64,000 nucleotides of DNA from Pseudomonas syringae (GCF_021606685.1 NZ_WKCB01000023.1:1-64000); one strand, 5' to 3'; shown: positions 45,785 through 54,729, counted from the stretch's first letter. The notes: generated by a model from the letters alone, not told the origin. Numbers and translations are program-made.

Positions 45785-46900
45785 ATGAAGCGATTGGCCG
45801 GACTTTCCGCACTTGCCTTGATTATCTCCAGCACCAGTGGCTGCGGTTGGATCTGGGGCCCGGAAGGCTACTTCCGTGACCGCGGCAGCGATTACCTGGA
45901 AGCACAACCTACCAAACCGATGGAATTGCCGCCGGGTGTCAACGTCGCCAAGCGCCTTGACCCTTTGCTGCCGATTCCACGCAACGTCGCCGACGACACC
46001 ACCAAGGGTGAGTACGTGGTGCCACGTCCACAGCCGATCTCGGCCGTGGCGGACGCCAGCGATTACAGCCTGCAGAAGAGCGGTGATTCGCGCTGGATCA
46101 TGGCTCAGCGCCCACCTGCTGAAGTCTGGCCGGTGGCGGTGCAGTTCTTCCAGGACAACGGTTTTCGCATTGACGAGCAGCGCCCACAGACCGGTGAATT
46201 CACCACCGCATGGCAGCAGGGCAGCGAGCTGTCCGCCACCATGGCCAAGCGTCTGCAGGCTGGCGGCGTAGCCGCTGACAGCGAAGCCCGTGTGCGTGTG
46301 CGCATCGAGCCAGGCGTGCAGCGTAATACCAGTGAAGTCTACGTGGTCAGCGCCGAGCGTCCTGCCGGCAGCACCGCCAACGTCGACTTCACCAACCGCT
46401 CTGTCAACACCGGCGTCGACTCGGCACTGGTCGACGAGATGCTGGCCAGCATGAGCCGCATCTCCGAGAAGGGCGGTTCGGTTTCCCTGCTCGCCGCACG
46501 TGATTACGACACCCCGAGCCGCGTCAGCCTCACCGAGGACGGCAGTGGCAACGTGGTGCTGAACCTGGGTGAAGACCTGGACCGTGCCTGGGCCAGCGTT
46601 GGTCGCGCCCTGGAACAAGGCCCTTGGCGCGTTGAGGACATCAACCGCAGCCTGGGCCTCTACTACATCAACGTGGCTGAAAAGGCCGAGCGCAAAGACG
46701 ACGAGCCAGGTTTCTTCGGCAAATTGTTCGGCAGCCAGCCGACCAAGGAAGAAATCGAGACCCGCGCCGAGCGTTATCAGGTTCGTTTGAGCAAGGTTGG
46801 CGAAAACGTGCAAGTCACCGTCGAGAAGAACATCAATACCGTTGCGCCCGCTGAAACAGCGCGCAAAGTGTTGGGCGTGATTCAAGACAACCTGGGCTGA
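45785..46900 (+). CDS. bamC: Outer-membrane assembly lipoprotein BamC
   Basis: A 371-aa lipoprotein of the BAM complex. Signal peptide with lipobox STSGC, lipidated Cys about residue 19. The unstructured N-terminal lasso (about 20-90) is followed by two helix-grip domains, with the linker near 215-235. 17 bp after dapA, the conserved order from E. coli onward. Confidence 0.92.
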   Translation: MKRLAGLSALALIISSTSGCGWIWGPEGYFRDRGSDYLEAQPTKPMELPPGVNVAKRLDPLLPIPRNVADDTTKGEYVVPRPQPISAVADASDYSLQKSGDSRWIMAQRPPAEVWPVAVQFFQDNGFRIDEQRPQTGEFTTAWQQGSELSATMAKRLQAGGVAADSEARVRVRIEPGVQRNTSEVYVVSAERPAGSTANVDFTNRSVNTGVDSALVDEMLASMSRISEKGGSVSLLAARDYDTPSRVSLTEDGSGNVVLNLGEDLDRAWASVGRALEQGPWRVEDINRSLGLYYINVAEKAERKDDEPGFFGKLFGSQPTKEEIETRAERYQVRLSKVGENVQVTVEKNINTVAPAETARKVLGVIQDNLG

Positions 46901-46904
46901 TCCG

Positions 46905-47663
46905 GTGCGGTTTGCCGTTCTCGGCAGCGGTAGCCAAGGGAACGGTACGCTGGTCGCCCACGACGACACGTACGTGCTGGTGGATTGTGGTTTCTCGTTG
47001 CGGGAAACCGAGCGGCGCCTGCTGCGCCTGGGGGTTCACCCCGCGCAGCTGAGCGCGATTCTGGTAACCCACGAACATGCCGACCACGTGCATGGCGTGG
47101 GTTTGCTGTCTCGGCGCTACAATCTTCCGGTGTACCTCAGTCGCGGTACCTTGCGCGGGATGCGCAAACCCATTGAACCCGCAGGTTTCCTGGCCGGTGG
47201 CGAGCAGCTGCAAATCGGTGCCCTGAGCATCGATGTGATTGCCGTGGCGCACGACGCTCAGGAGCCGACGCAGTATGTATTCAGTGATGGGGAGCGGCGT
47301 TTTGGCGTGCTCACCGACCTGGGCTCCTACTGCGCCAAGGTGCTGGACGGTTACCGGGACCTCGATGCCTTGATGATCGAGTCCAACCACTGCAGGGATC
47401 TGTTGGCTCGCGGTCATTACCCGGCCTTTCTCAAGCAGCGGGTCGGCGGGCAATTTGGACATTTGAACAACCACCAGGCGGCATACCTGGTGTATGAGTT
47501 GGGCTGGCAAGACCTGCAACACCTGGTCCTGGCCCACCTGAGCAGCAAGAACAACCTGCCGCAGCTGGCCCGGCAATGTTTTGTCGACACCCTCGGGTGC
47601 GACCCGGACTGGCTGCAACTGGCCGATCAAGATTCAGGGCTCGACTGGCGACACATCGCCTAG
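46905..47663 (+). CDS. MBL-fold metallo-hydrolase (YycJ/WalJ-like)
   Basis: A 252-aa metallo-beta-lactamase-fold protein. The metal motif HEHADH is at 56-61, with SLGSGSQGN-type opening residues (VLGSGSQGNGTLV) and a later ESNHCRDLL and HLSSKNN pattern. It resembles YycJ-type exonuclease-like hydrolases. The start is GTG at 46905, 4 bp after bamC. Substrate uncertain; the position in dapA-bamC-x-purC is conserved in pseudomonads. Confidence 0.86.
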   Translation: MRFAVLGSGSQGNGTLVAHDDTYVLVDCGFSLRETERRLLRLGVHPAQLSAILVTHEHADHVHGVGLLSRRYNLPVYLSRGTLRGMRKPIEPAGFLAGGEQLQIGALSIDVIAVAHDAQEPTQYVFSDGERRFGVLTDLGSYCAKVLDGYRDLDALMIESNHCRDLLARGHYPAFLKQRVGGQFGHLNNHQAAYLVYELGWQDLQHLVLAHLSSKNNLPQLARQCFVDTLGCDPDWLQLADQDSGLDWRHIA

Positions 47664-47690
47664 CCCACCATTTAGCAAGCGGAGCCCATC

Positions 47691-48404
47691 ATGGAAAAAC
47701 GTGAAGAACTCTACCGCGGCAAAGCCAAGTCGGTTTACAAGACCGACGACGCCAACCGCCTGATCCTGCTGTTTCGCAACGACACCTCGGCGTTCGACGG
47801 CAAGCGCATCGAACAACTTGATCGCAAAGGCATGGTGAACAACAAGTTCAACGCCTTCATCATGCAGAAACTCGAAGAAGCCGGTATCCCGACCCAATTC
47901 GACAAACTGTTGGGCGACAACGAGTGCCTGGTCAAGAAGCTCGACATGATCCCGGTCGAGTGCGTCGTGCGTAACTACGCCGCCGGCAGCCTGGTCAAGC
48001 GCCTGGGCGTGGAGGAGGGCCTCAAGCTCAACCCTTACACCTTCGAGCTGTTCCTCAAGGACGACGCCAAGGGCGACCCGTTCATCAACGAATCCCACGT
48101 CGTGGCGTTCGGTTGGGGCACCGCTGAGCAACTGGCGCGCATGAAGGAGTTGTCCCTCAAGGTCAACGACGTGCTGAGCAAGCTGTTCGACGACGCCGGC
48201 CTGCTGCTGGTGGACTTCAAACTCGAATTCGGCGTGTTCCACGACGGCTCCATCGTCTTGGGCGACGAATTCAGCCCGGACGGCTGCCGCCTGTGGGACA
48301 AGGACACCAAGAAGAAGATGGACAAAGACCGCTTCCGCCAGGGCCTCGGTGACGTCATCGAAGCCTACGAAGAAGTCGCCAATCGTCTCGGCGTACCGCT
48401 TTAA
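47691..48404 (+). CDS. purC: SAICAR synthetase (PurC)
   Basis: A 237-aa purine biosynthesis enzyme joining aspartate to CAIR with ATP. Recognisable parts: [16 protein letters not shown] at the N-terminus, [35 protein letters not shown] and [20 protein letters not shown]. Full length. Last gene of the dapA-bamC-MBL-purC cluster. Confidence 0.96.
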   Translation: MEKREELYRGKAKSVYKTDDANRLILLFRNDTSAFDGKRIEQLDRKGMVNNKFNAFIMQKLEEAGIPTQFDKLLGDNECLVKKLDMIPVECVVRNYAAGSLVKRLGVEEGLKLNPYTFELFLKDDAKGDPFINESHVVAFGWGTAEQLARMKELSLKVNDVLSKLFDDAGLLLVDFKLEFGVFHDGSIVLGDEFSPDGCRLWDKDTKKKMDKDRFRQGLGDVIEAYEEVANRLGVPL

Positions 48405-48487
48405 TCGACGCAAGCATCTGATAGCACGGAAAAAAATCGCTTCGGCGCTTTGCTTTCCTGATTCACGCTGTTATGATGCGCGCCGTT

Positions 48488-48577
48488 GGAGAGATGCCAG
48501 AGTGGCCGAATGGGACGGATTCGAAATCCGTTGTACCTTCACCGGTACCTAGGGTTCGAATCCCTATCTCTCCGCCA
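48488..48577 (+). tRNA. tRNA-Ser (anticodon CGA)
   Basis: Begins GGAGAGATGCCAGAGTGGCC and ends TCTCTCC-G-CCA. The acceptor stem GGAGAGA/TCTCTCC is perfect. The anticodon arm ACGGA-TTCGAAA-TCCGT gives CGA, reading UCG codons. The long variable arm (TGTACCTTCACCGGTACC) is the class II mark of tRNA-Ser. CCA is encoded. Confidence 0.96.
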
Positions 48578-48592
48578 TTATTGAATACGACT

Positions 48593-48629
48593 AAGCCCCT
48601 GAAATGGTTAAACATTTCAGGGGCTTTTT
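48593..48629 (+). terminator. Rho-independent terminator after tRNA-Ser
   Basis: AAGCCCCTGAAATG / CATTTCAGGGGCTT with a 6-base loop and T5. It follows the tRNA by 15 bases and is intact, so the second Hcp cassette lies beyond a normal tRNA transcription end. Confidence 0.94.
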
Positions 48630-48876
48630 CGTTGTTGGGGTTTGGTTTAGGGCAGATTTAGGGCAACTCTCCGGTTTGCTTGGCAGCCTTTCTATCACTC
48701 ATAAGAATTTGGTGATGCGATCCCCGCTACCGGGCCTTGTTGCGTTGCTTTCTCTCGCCACTGCTAACTCAAGCAATGTTGTAGCCGCCGTGATTCTCGG
48801 CCCTCAAATAGGGACGCTGAAGCTGGCGAGACACAGTTGCGGCGAGGCATGGCGGCGCTGACTTTCTGAAATGTCG
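48630..48876. other. Gene-free stretch between tRNA-Ser terminator and second cassette
   Basis: About 247 bp. It opens with a tandem TTTAGGGCA / ATTTAGGGCAA motif (about 48647-48667) of the kind found near integrase attachment regions, though this is only suggestive. A 48-codon frame ending TGA at 48861 has no family signature. I see no intact gene and no clear copy of the tRNA 3' end. Confidence 0.45.
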
Positions 48877-48976
48877 CGTTTCAGATTTCCTTGAAAAACA
48901 GACACGTCCTACAACTTCGCTTTGGGGCGTTGTAATAGCCTGCTCAGCCGATTGTTTGATACAAGGAAAGGCACCC
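48877..48976 (+). promoter_or_regulatory. Conserved leader of Hcp cassette, copy 2
   Basis: Near-identical counterpart of 15029-15128, the same 100-base length up to the hcp ATG. It begins right at the second arm of the inverted repeat CTGAAA..TTTCAG. Ends with the ACAAGGAAAGGC ribosome site. Confidence 0.6.
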
Positions 48977-49462
48977 ATGGCGAACACTGGATATATGTCG
49001 ATTGCCGGTAAGGTTCAAGGATTGATTTCAGCAGGCTGTTCAAGCCAAGCATCCATAGGCAATAAGTGTCAGACAGGGCACCTCGACGAAATTATGGTGC
49101 TTTCCTATAGCCATAACATGGCAAACCTCGGGAATATAAATAAGCCAACACATCGGCCAATTGTGCTCACGAAAAATGTTGATAAGTCATCACCTTTGCT
49201 TGCTCAAGCACTTTCAAGTCAAGAAGAGATTGAATGCACGATCAGCTTTTACCGCGTGTCGTCCTTTGGGCAGCAGGAGAAATTTTATTCGATCTCAATC
49301 GAGGGTGGTGTTATTGCTGACCTGACTCTGGATATGCCGCATGTCATTTTACAAAATGACGCAGAACCTCAGGAGCATGTAGCCATTCGTTATCGAACCA
49401 TCACTTGGGCTCACCACTTGGCTGGCACAACGGGATACAGCTCTTGGGGGGATAACGAGTGA
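48977..49462 (+). CDS. hcp: Hcp-family T6SS tube/effector protein, copy 2
   Basis: A 161-aa Hcp protein, about 90% identical to copy 1 by eye. Substitutions are scattered (for example A10, V13, A19, S23, A25, T33, Q82, E85, S89). The start at 48977 matches copy 1; the open frame further upstream is not used. The effector gene starts in its stop codon. No T6SS baseplate, sheath or ATPase genes are in the window, so it would depend on a machine encoded elsewhere. Confidence 0.93.
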   Translation: MANTGYMSIAGKVQGLISAGCSSQASIGNKCQTGHLDEIMVLSYSHNMANLGNINKPTHRPIVLTKNVDKSSPLLAQALSSQEEIECTISFYRVSSFGQQEKFYSISIEGGVIADLTLDMPHVILQNDAEPQEHVAIRYRTITWAHHLAGTTGYSSWGDNE

Positions 49463-50190
49463 TGCCATACAGGGATAGGCACGGTGGCAGCGAACCGAGC
49501 GGCTGCGACTTTTGGCAAGTCAGCCGCGCTGGGAGTATTCTGGCTAGCCAGGCTTGTACCGTCAGCGCACGACATATCAAAGAGGGCGTGCTGCGGCTGC
49601 AATTCAATCGTGAAGTGGCGTACTACGCGAGAAGCATCGTTCACGATGTGGAGCAGGGTAGAAAGTCACCGGAGCAGGGTCTTCGAGATCTGGAGGACGA
49701 ACAAAAAAGTCTTCTGGGACAGTCGCTGGAAATCGCCCAAAAAGGTGTCGGAGTGGTTGCCGGTGTGCTGCAGTTCGCGGCAGGGGCCGGCATTTGTTAT
49801 GGCTCGGTCGGCACGCTTTGTCTGGTGGCAGGCGCGCCGTTGATGGCGCACGGTGCCAATAACACTTATGAAGCTGGGCGTAATCTATGGGAGGACCGTA
49901 CGGATACTCAAGGTCCAGTTCGCAAGGGGTATCACGAGGTCGCCAAGGTGATCGGCGGCGATGAGTTTGAGGGGAATATGGCGTACGGAGGCGCAGATTT
50001 GTTGATGTCGGCGTACGGTTTGGGCCGATTGGTGTTGAAGCCTGATTCTTGGCGCCTGTTTCGTTATGTTCGAAGTGATTATCAGCGAGCGTATATCAAT
50101 ACTACTAAACAGGCCTTTGCGGTAGATATGGCCGCTGATGGGTTTACGATGGGTTCCATGTATAAGGAGACTGCTGAAGATGGGCGGTGA
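49462..50190 (+). CDS. DUF4225-like putative T6SS effector, copy 2
   Basis: A 242-aa paralogue of 15614-16342 with identical layout: charged N-terminal half (SCDFWQ-type CDFWQVSRAGSILAS), the same Gly/Ala-rich hydrophobic hairpin (GVGVVAGVLQFAAGAGICYG), and a conserved GNMAYGGADLLMSAYGLGRL. After RSDYQR the last 33 residues (AYINTTKQAFAVDMAADGFT) differ strongly from copy 1. The sharp change at one point suggests that specificity lies in this tail. Toxic activity is inferred. Confidence 0.72.
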   Translation: MPYRDRHGGSEPSGCDFWQVSRAGSILASQACTVSARHIKEGVLRLQFNREVAYYARSIVHDVEQGRKSPEQGLRDLEDEQKSLLGQSLEIAQKGVGVVAGVLQFAAGAGICYGSVGTLCLVAGAPLMAHGANNTYEAGRNLWEDRTDTQGPVRKGYHEVAKVIGGDEFEGNMAYGGADLLMSAYGLGRLVLKPDSWRLFRYVRSDYQRAYINTTKQAFAVDMAADGFTMGSMYKETAEDGR

Positions 50191-50488
50191 AAAGCTTTTA
50201 GTCACCGTTATATATTTGGTTATTTCTGTGTTGGGTTTCTTGTTTTGGCGTGCCTTGATTAGGTACTTTTCCAGTGAGCATTTCAAAGCAATATGGTTTT
50301 TGATGTCGCTTGCAGGACTTCTGCTATGGGGGACGTTGCAATACGGCGTGTCTAAAAACGGGTCTATTTTGTTTTTCACACAACCCTTGGATTTTCTTGT
50401 GCACAATTATTGGGTGCGCTGGATCGCATTCGTCAGTGTCCTATTACAGGCGGCTTATATTCCTAGCAAAACTCCGTACAAGCGATAG
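50180..50488 (+). CDS. Small membrane protein, putative immunity protein, copy 2
   Basis: A 102-aa, three-helix membrane protein, the same length as copy 1 and again overlapping the effector gene by 11 bp. Helices are about 6-26, 38-52 and 80-95. It retains TVIY, LLLWG, YGVSKNGSILFF and WVRWIAFVSVLLQA but differs widely elsewhere. Probably the cognate immunity protein of the copy 2 effector. Confidence 0.7.
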   Translation: MGGEKLLVTVIYLVISVLGFLFWRALIRYFSSEHFKAIWFLMSLAGLLLWGTLQYGVSKNGSILFFTQPLDFLVHNYWVRWIAFVSVLLQAAYIPSKTPYKR

Positions 50489-50522
50489 TTGCCACGAAAG
50501 TAGCTGCTGGCTGGCGACCGAC

Positions 50523-50597
50523 TCCGACAGACTCGATTAAAAACCGGTGATGCGTTCGCACTTTCCATTTAGTAGAAATATCGTGTGACCGATCATC
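50523..50597 (+). repeat. 3' flank shared by both Hcp cassettes, copy 2
   Basis: Counterpart of 16692-16766: TCCGACAGACTCGATTAAAA, CGTTCGCACTTTCCAT and CGATCATC are shared. It fixes the right edge of the duplicated unit at about 50597. Confidence 0.7.
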
Positions 50598-50777
50598 CCC
50601 CAACTCTCGTCGTCGTTGGCGTCTAGCTCCCTACAAAACACTCGCGCTTTTCCTACAGATTTGCAAAACATTGCCTACGAGTTACGCGTTGTACCTCGCG
50701 CTTCAACTCATTATCTTTCGGTTGCGACGACACCACTTACGGCGTTGTCATCTTCAAAACTGCAAAGGAAATGCACC

Positions 50778-51026
50778 ATGAGCAATAACACCAAAAAAAC
50801 CTCCGACAAAATGGCCACCCTGGCCGCAGAAACCCTCAATAATCCAAACGCCTCAGTCATCGCCAAAAGCCTCGCCGCGTCAGCCTTGGCGCAGACGGGT
50901 ACCGACAAGCAAACCAGTGCAGAAATGGAAGAGAAGGCCGGCAAGGCGCTGCAGAGCGGTAAATATAGCGAGGACACGAAGTCCCTGGCGGCCTCGGTGC
51001 TGTCCCAAGCCAATAAAGCACGCTGA
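50778..51026 (+). CDS. Small Ala/Ser-rich protein with an internal repeat
   Basis: An 82-aa protein with no signal or membrane segment and no family I can name. Two similar stretches, LNNPNASVIAKSLAASALAQ and LQSGKYSEDTKSLAASVLSQ, sit about 37 residues apart, predicting a repeated helical unit. The ATG at 50778 follows AAAGGAAATG; the longer open frame to 50616 is ignored. A perfect terminator follows, supporting an expressed gene. Confidence 0.7.
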   Translation: MSNNTKKTSDKMATLAAETLNNPNASVIAKSLAASALAQTGTDKQTSAEMEEKAGKALQSGKYSEDTKSLAASVLSQANKAR

Positions 51027-51053
51027 AATTGAGAGTGCGCTGCGCCATTGCGT

Positions 51054-51089
51054 AAAAAGCCCCGTAGCGGAACGCGCTACGGGTTTTTT
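51054..51089 (+). terminator. Rho-independent terminator
   Basis: AAAAAGC, stem CCCGTAGCG / CGCTACGGG, then six T. Ends the small repeat-protein gene 28 bp after its stop. Confidence 0.93.
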
Positions 51090-51212
51090 GTTTGCGGGTA
51101 GTGGGGTGTAGAAATCTGGTGTAGCACTTTTGTTGAGTGCCGTTAAAGTCCTGTCCCCGCAGGCCGAAACTCTTATACGACATCATATTTCTTATAAGAG
51201 AGTCCCCCCGAA

Positions 51213-52838
51213 ATGTCCCTTCGCAGCCTGTCCATCGCCCGCCGTGCGGGTTTGGGTTTTGCCCTGATTGCTTTGCTCGTGGCCCTGTTGGGGTTTTTCG
51301 CGCTGTCGAATATGGCCAGTATTCGTGCGAGCGCGGTGCAGGTGGAAAGTGGCCTGGTGCCCAAGATGCGGCTGGTGGCGGACATTCGTGAAATCATGTT
51401 GCGCATTCGTACGATCTCGTTGCGTATGGCGTTGGACCCGAACCACACGAGCATTCCGCAATACCGTAGCCAGATGGACACCCGCAGCCAGGACTTGACC
51501 AAACGCCTGGCCGACCTCGATGCGGTGATCGACACCCCCCAAGTACGCACGCTCTACGACCAGTTCCAGGTTTCACTGCGTCAGTACCAGCAGGGGCTGG
51601 CCCAGTCATTTGTGCTCGCCGACAAGCAGCAGGGCGCCGAGCTTAACAAGCTGTTGCTGGTGGACATGAAAACCGTGGTGGACGGCTCCGGTGCCCAGCT
51701 CAATGCGCTGGCCGATTACTACAACGCCCAGATCAACCAGCAGGGCGAGACGGCCGAGTCGCAGTACAGCCGTTCGCGCACGATGGTGTTCGGTTTTGTG
51801 ATCGTCGCGGGGTTGAGTACGGTGTTGCTGGCCTGGTTGCTCACGCGCAGCATCGTTGGCCCATTGAGCCACGCGGTGCGGGCTGCGGAAAACGTAGCTG
51901 AGGGTGACCTGACCCAAACGGTGGACGTGAGCGGCGACGACGAAGTGACCCGCCTGCTGGTGGCACTCAAGACCATGCAGGCCAACCTGCGCGGGACTTT
52001 GCAACTGATCCGCCAGTCGGCGGGGCAGATGGCGTCATCGGCCACCGACCTGAACGGCATCACCGATCAAAGCAGTCGCAGCCTGCAAAAACAGACCGCT
52101 GAAATCGAGCAGGCGGCCACCGCGGTCAACGAGATGACCTCGGCAGCGGACGAAGTGGCGCGCAATGCCGTGTCCACCTCCGAGTCCACACGCCTGTCCA
52201 ACGAAACGGCGCGTGAGGGGCAGCACCGCGTGGGCGAAACGGTCAGCGCGATTCAAGCCCTGAGCACCAACATCGGCGAAACCTCGACCCTGGTGCAGAA
52301 CCTCGCCGAGCAATCGCGGGACATCGGCAAGGTGCTTGATGTGATTCGCTCCATCGCCGAGCAGACCAACCTGCTGGCCCTTAACGCCGCCATCGAGGCG
52401 GCGCGGGCCGGTGAGTCCGGGCGTGGCTTTGCGGTGGTGGCTGACGAAGTGCGTGCGCTGGCGCATCGCACCCAGCAATCGACCCTTGAGATTGACCAGA
52501 TGGTGACCGCGATGCGCACCGGCTCCACCCAGGCGCTGACCTCGATGCAATCGAGTACCCAGCGTGCCACCGACACCTTGGCCCTGGCTGAGGGCGCGGG
52601 TGGGGCATTGAGCCAGATCACCGACTCCATCGACCAGATCCACCAACGCAACCTGGTCATCGCCAGTGCTGCCGAAGAGCAGGCTCAAGTCGCGAAGGAA
52701 GTGGACCGCAATATCGTCAATATTCGCGACCTGTCGGCCCAATCGTCGTCCGGCGCGGGGCAGATCAATGGCTCAAGCCGTGAGCTAGCTCAATTGGCGG
52801 TCTCGCTGAACGAGGCGGTCGCACGCTTTCAGCTGTAG
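51213..52838 (+). CDS. Methyl-accepting chemotaxis protein (4HB sensor)
   Basis: A 541-aa chemoreceptor. TM1 about 12-32, a 4HB_MCP periplasmic domain with [23 protein letters not shown]2 about 191-212, HAMP ([21 protein letters not shown]), and the signalling domain with tip sequence [20 protein letters not shown]. No C-terminal CheR pentapeptide (ends FQL). It has the same overall layout as the receptor at 19834-21456 but a different periplasmic part. Ligand unknown. Confidence 0.94.
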   Translation: MSLRSLSIARRAGLGFALIALLVALLGFFALSNMASIRASAVQVESGLVPKMRLVADIREIMLRIRTISLRMALDPNHTSIPQYRSQMDTRSQDLTKRLADLDAVIDTPQVRTLYDQFQVSLRQYQQGLAQSFVLADKQQGAELNKLLLVDMKTVVDGSGAQLNALADYYNAQINQQGETAESQYSRSRTMVFGFVIVAGLSTVLLAWLLTRSIVGPLSHAVRAAENVAEGDLTQTVDVSGDDEVTRLLVALKTMQANLRGTLQLIRQSAGQMASSATDLNGITDQSSRSLQKQTAEIEQAATAVNEMTSAADEVARNAVSTSESTRLSNETAREGQHRVGETVSAIQALSTNIGETSTLVQNLAEQSRDIGKVLDVIRSIAEQTNLLALNAAIEAARAGESGRGFAVVADEVRALAHRTQQSTLEIDQMVTAMRTGSTQALTSMQSSTQRATDTLALAEGAGGALSQITDSIDQIHQRNLVIASAAEEQAQVAKEVDRNIVNIRDLSAQSSSGAGQINGSSRELAQLAVSLNEAVARFQL

Positions 52839-52852
52839 TGCGGCGCGGGCTA

Positions 52853-53224
52853 TCAGCTGTGTTTTAGCGGTTTGATCAGGCTCTCTGCGGGTATTCCGAA
52901 CATCTCATGCAGCTTCCAGATCATCGGCAACGTGAGCGCTCGTTTTCCATTGAGCACTTCATAAACCCGATTCTGGCGGCCAATGGCGGGGACCAGATCG
53001 GCGGCCGACAGCCCGGACTGCTCCATTCGGAAACGGATGGCGTCGACCGGGCTGGGCAGATCGACCGGAAAATGCTTTAACTCGTAGGCTTCGATCAGGG
53101 TGATCATCACATCAAAGTAATCACCTTCTGGCGTGCCGGGCTCTGGTTCGCTATCAAACAGCGGGGAAATAGACTTCAGTGCGTCCTTGTAGTCCTGCTC
53201 CGTGTGAATAGGTCGGATCTTCAT
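52853..53224 (-). CDS. higA: HigA-family antitoxin
   Basis: A 123-aa antitoxin. The N-terminal IRPIHTEQDYKDALKSISPL segment is typical of HigA partners of HigB. The C-terminal helix-turn-helix includes MEQSGLSAADLVPAIGRQNR and VYEVLNGKRALTLPMIWKL. It binds the toxin and represses its own operon in related systems. Downstream of higB by 3 bp. Confidence 0.92.
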   Translation of the reverse strand: MKIRPIHTEQDYKDALKSISPLFDSEPEPGTPEGDYFDVMITLIEAYELKHFPVDLPSPVDAIRFRMEQSGLSAADLVPAIGRQNRVYEVLNGKRALTLPMIWKLHEMFGIPAESLIKPLKHS

Positions 53225-53227
53225 GGG

Positions 53228-53530
53228 TTACTCCGTTTCAACGGTTTCGGCGTCAATCGCGTCGTACTGCTTATGCGTGCCGACGAATTTGATAGAGAGA
53301 GCCCTGTAGCGATAGGCCACGGCGACCACCAGCCGGTAGTCGTTACCTTTTATGTTGAAGACGACTCTCCGGCTCTTGAGAACGCTGGCATGTCGGAACT
53401 GCTCCTTGATATCAGCTGGCGTTGACCAATCGGCATTTTTTGCCTCGTCTACCCAGGCCAAAAACGATTGCTTTGAGTCTGGGTACTTTTGCCAAAAAGT
53501 TTTGAGTTGACTGATCGCGACTATTCTCAT
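53228..53530 (-). CDS. higB: HigB-family toxin
   Basis: A 100-aa HigB toxin (PF09907-like), a RelE-fold mRNA endonuclease. Family marks: RIVAISQLKTFWQKYPDSKQ at the N-terminus, NADWSTPADIKEQFRHASVL, then VVFNIKGNDYRLVVAV and FVGTHKQYDAID. First gene of the operon. Distinct from the broken RelE/HigB-2 type remnant at 14550. Confidence 0.92.
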   Translation of the reverse strand: MRIVAISQLKTFWQKYPDSKQSFLAWVDEAKNADWSTPADIKEQFRHASVLKSRRVVFNIKGNDYRLVVAVAYRYRALSIKFVGTHKQYDAIDAETVETE

Positions 53531-53758
53531 GAAAAGAGCCTAGTCCCGCAGTGGGACTTATGCAAGCGGGTGTCAGTGATTTTGCAGTCCCTGAGGCAGG
53601 AGACCAGCGTTGCAGCGATGACTGTTTTTTCCATGTCAGACCTACTGAGAGCGTGATACTTGCGAACGCTCAGTATTGCTGTTCATTGGCACCGCGCTGC
53701 TTGATGTCGTAAATAACCTTCTGATATTTATGACTTAATGTGTTGGACCTGGCAGCGA

Positions 53759-54643
53759 TTAGTGCTCTTTAGAGCCTTCGTCCTCCACCGCAGAACGCAC
53801 TACCGGCGGCGTTAATTCCAGCACCCGATCACGCCCGCCTTCCGCCACCAGGTAAGTCCCGCGAGCCGTCGGCACAATCGACTGGGGCGCCTTCAAGAAC
53901 GACAAAATCGTCTGTTGGCGCCCTTGCTTGTCGATCAGCAACAAACGCGCACGATGGGTGGCGTCTTCGTTGATCCACAAGCCACGCGCATCGCACATCA
54001 GGAAGGTCGGCTGGTTCAGCCCGCCGACCACCATGGGGTCGCTGCCGTCCTCGGTCAGTTCACGCACCATGCCTTCTCTTTTTTTGGTGTAGAGCATGCG
54101 CCCATCGCTGCAGCGGATGATTGACTCGCCCTCGTCGAGCCCTGCGCGTACCACGCTCAGGCTCTGGTCGCTCCAGCGATAACGCAGGACCCGCCCGTCG
54201 TCCCGGCGGTCTTCCAGGGCGTAGAGGTCGTCACCGTCGTCCCACAGGCCTTGCACGTTTTCGCCTTTGAACAGTTCGGTGACGGTGCCGTCCTTGAGGA
54301 AGCTGACGGGGGAGTCGAGGGCTTCCTGGCTGAATACCCAGCCGCCCCGGGTGGCCAGCATGCCGTCGGGCTTGGACAGGTTGCCCACCACCACTTCGCG
54401 GGTGCCGTTGGGGTGGATGCGCACGATGCTGCCCTTGCCCTTGTCGAGTTCCTGGCTGACCATCAGCGAGCCATCGTCCATGGGCATCAGCGAAGCGGCC
54501 TTGGGCACGTCCTCATGCAGCACTTGGTACTGCCATTGGCCGGCAGCGTGCACCGGATAGAAACTCTGCCAGGCAAAAAAGCCCAGGGTTGCGGTGAACA
54601 GCAGGCCGAGTGTCCAGGACGCAATTTTGAAGGGTCGGATCAT
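53759..54643 (-). CDS. Membrane-anchored beta-propeller protein (SMP-30/NHL-like)
   Basis: A 294-aa protein with an N-terminal membrane anchor (about residues 8-26) and a periplasmic domain of repeated short strands: GSLMVSQELDKGKGSIVRIH, LYALEDRRDDGRVLRYRW, GMVRELTEDGSDPMVVGGL. The repeats, each with a G-x-hydrophobic-hydrophobic pattern, suggest a six-bladed propeller like SMP-30 or strictosidine synthase-like proteins. Function unknown. The start at 54643 places the anchor right after the start; the longer frame reaches 54706. Confidence 0.65.
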   Translation of the reverse strand: MIRPFKIASWTLGLLFTATLGFFAWQSFYPVHAAGQWQYQVLHEDVPKAASLMPMDDGSLMVSQELDKGKGSIVRIHPNGTREVVVGNLSKPDGMLATRGGWVFSQEALDSPVSFLKDGTVTELFKGENVQGLWDDGDDLYALEDRRDDGRVLRYRWSDQSLSVVRAGLDEGESIIRCSDGRMLYTKKREGMVRELTEDGSDPMVVGGLNQPTFLMCDARGLWINEDATHRARLLLIDKQGRQQTILSFLKAPQSIVPTARGTYLVAEGGRDRVLELTPPVVRSAVEDEGSKEH

Positions 54644-54729
54644 TGCTTGACGCCAGTAGCGGATCGAAAGGCCGAACACGTTACCAAGCATGCCGTTGAA
54701 CATCACCCCGCAATTGCCGGATGTCCCCT

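Noticed and set aside
45779..46969. A 396-codon minus-strand frame opposite bamC
   Set aside because: A shadow of bamC; composition is typical of antisense high-GC DNA.
48604..48861. An 85-codon frame after tRNA-Ser
   Set aside because: It begins inside the terminator stem and shows no homology I can recognise.
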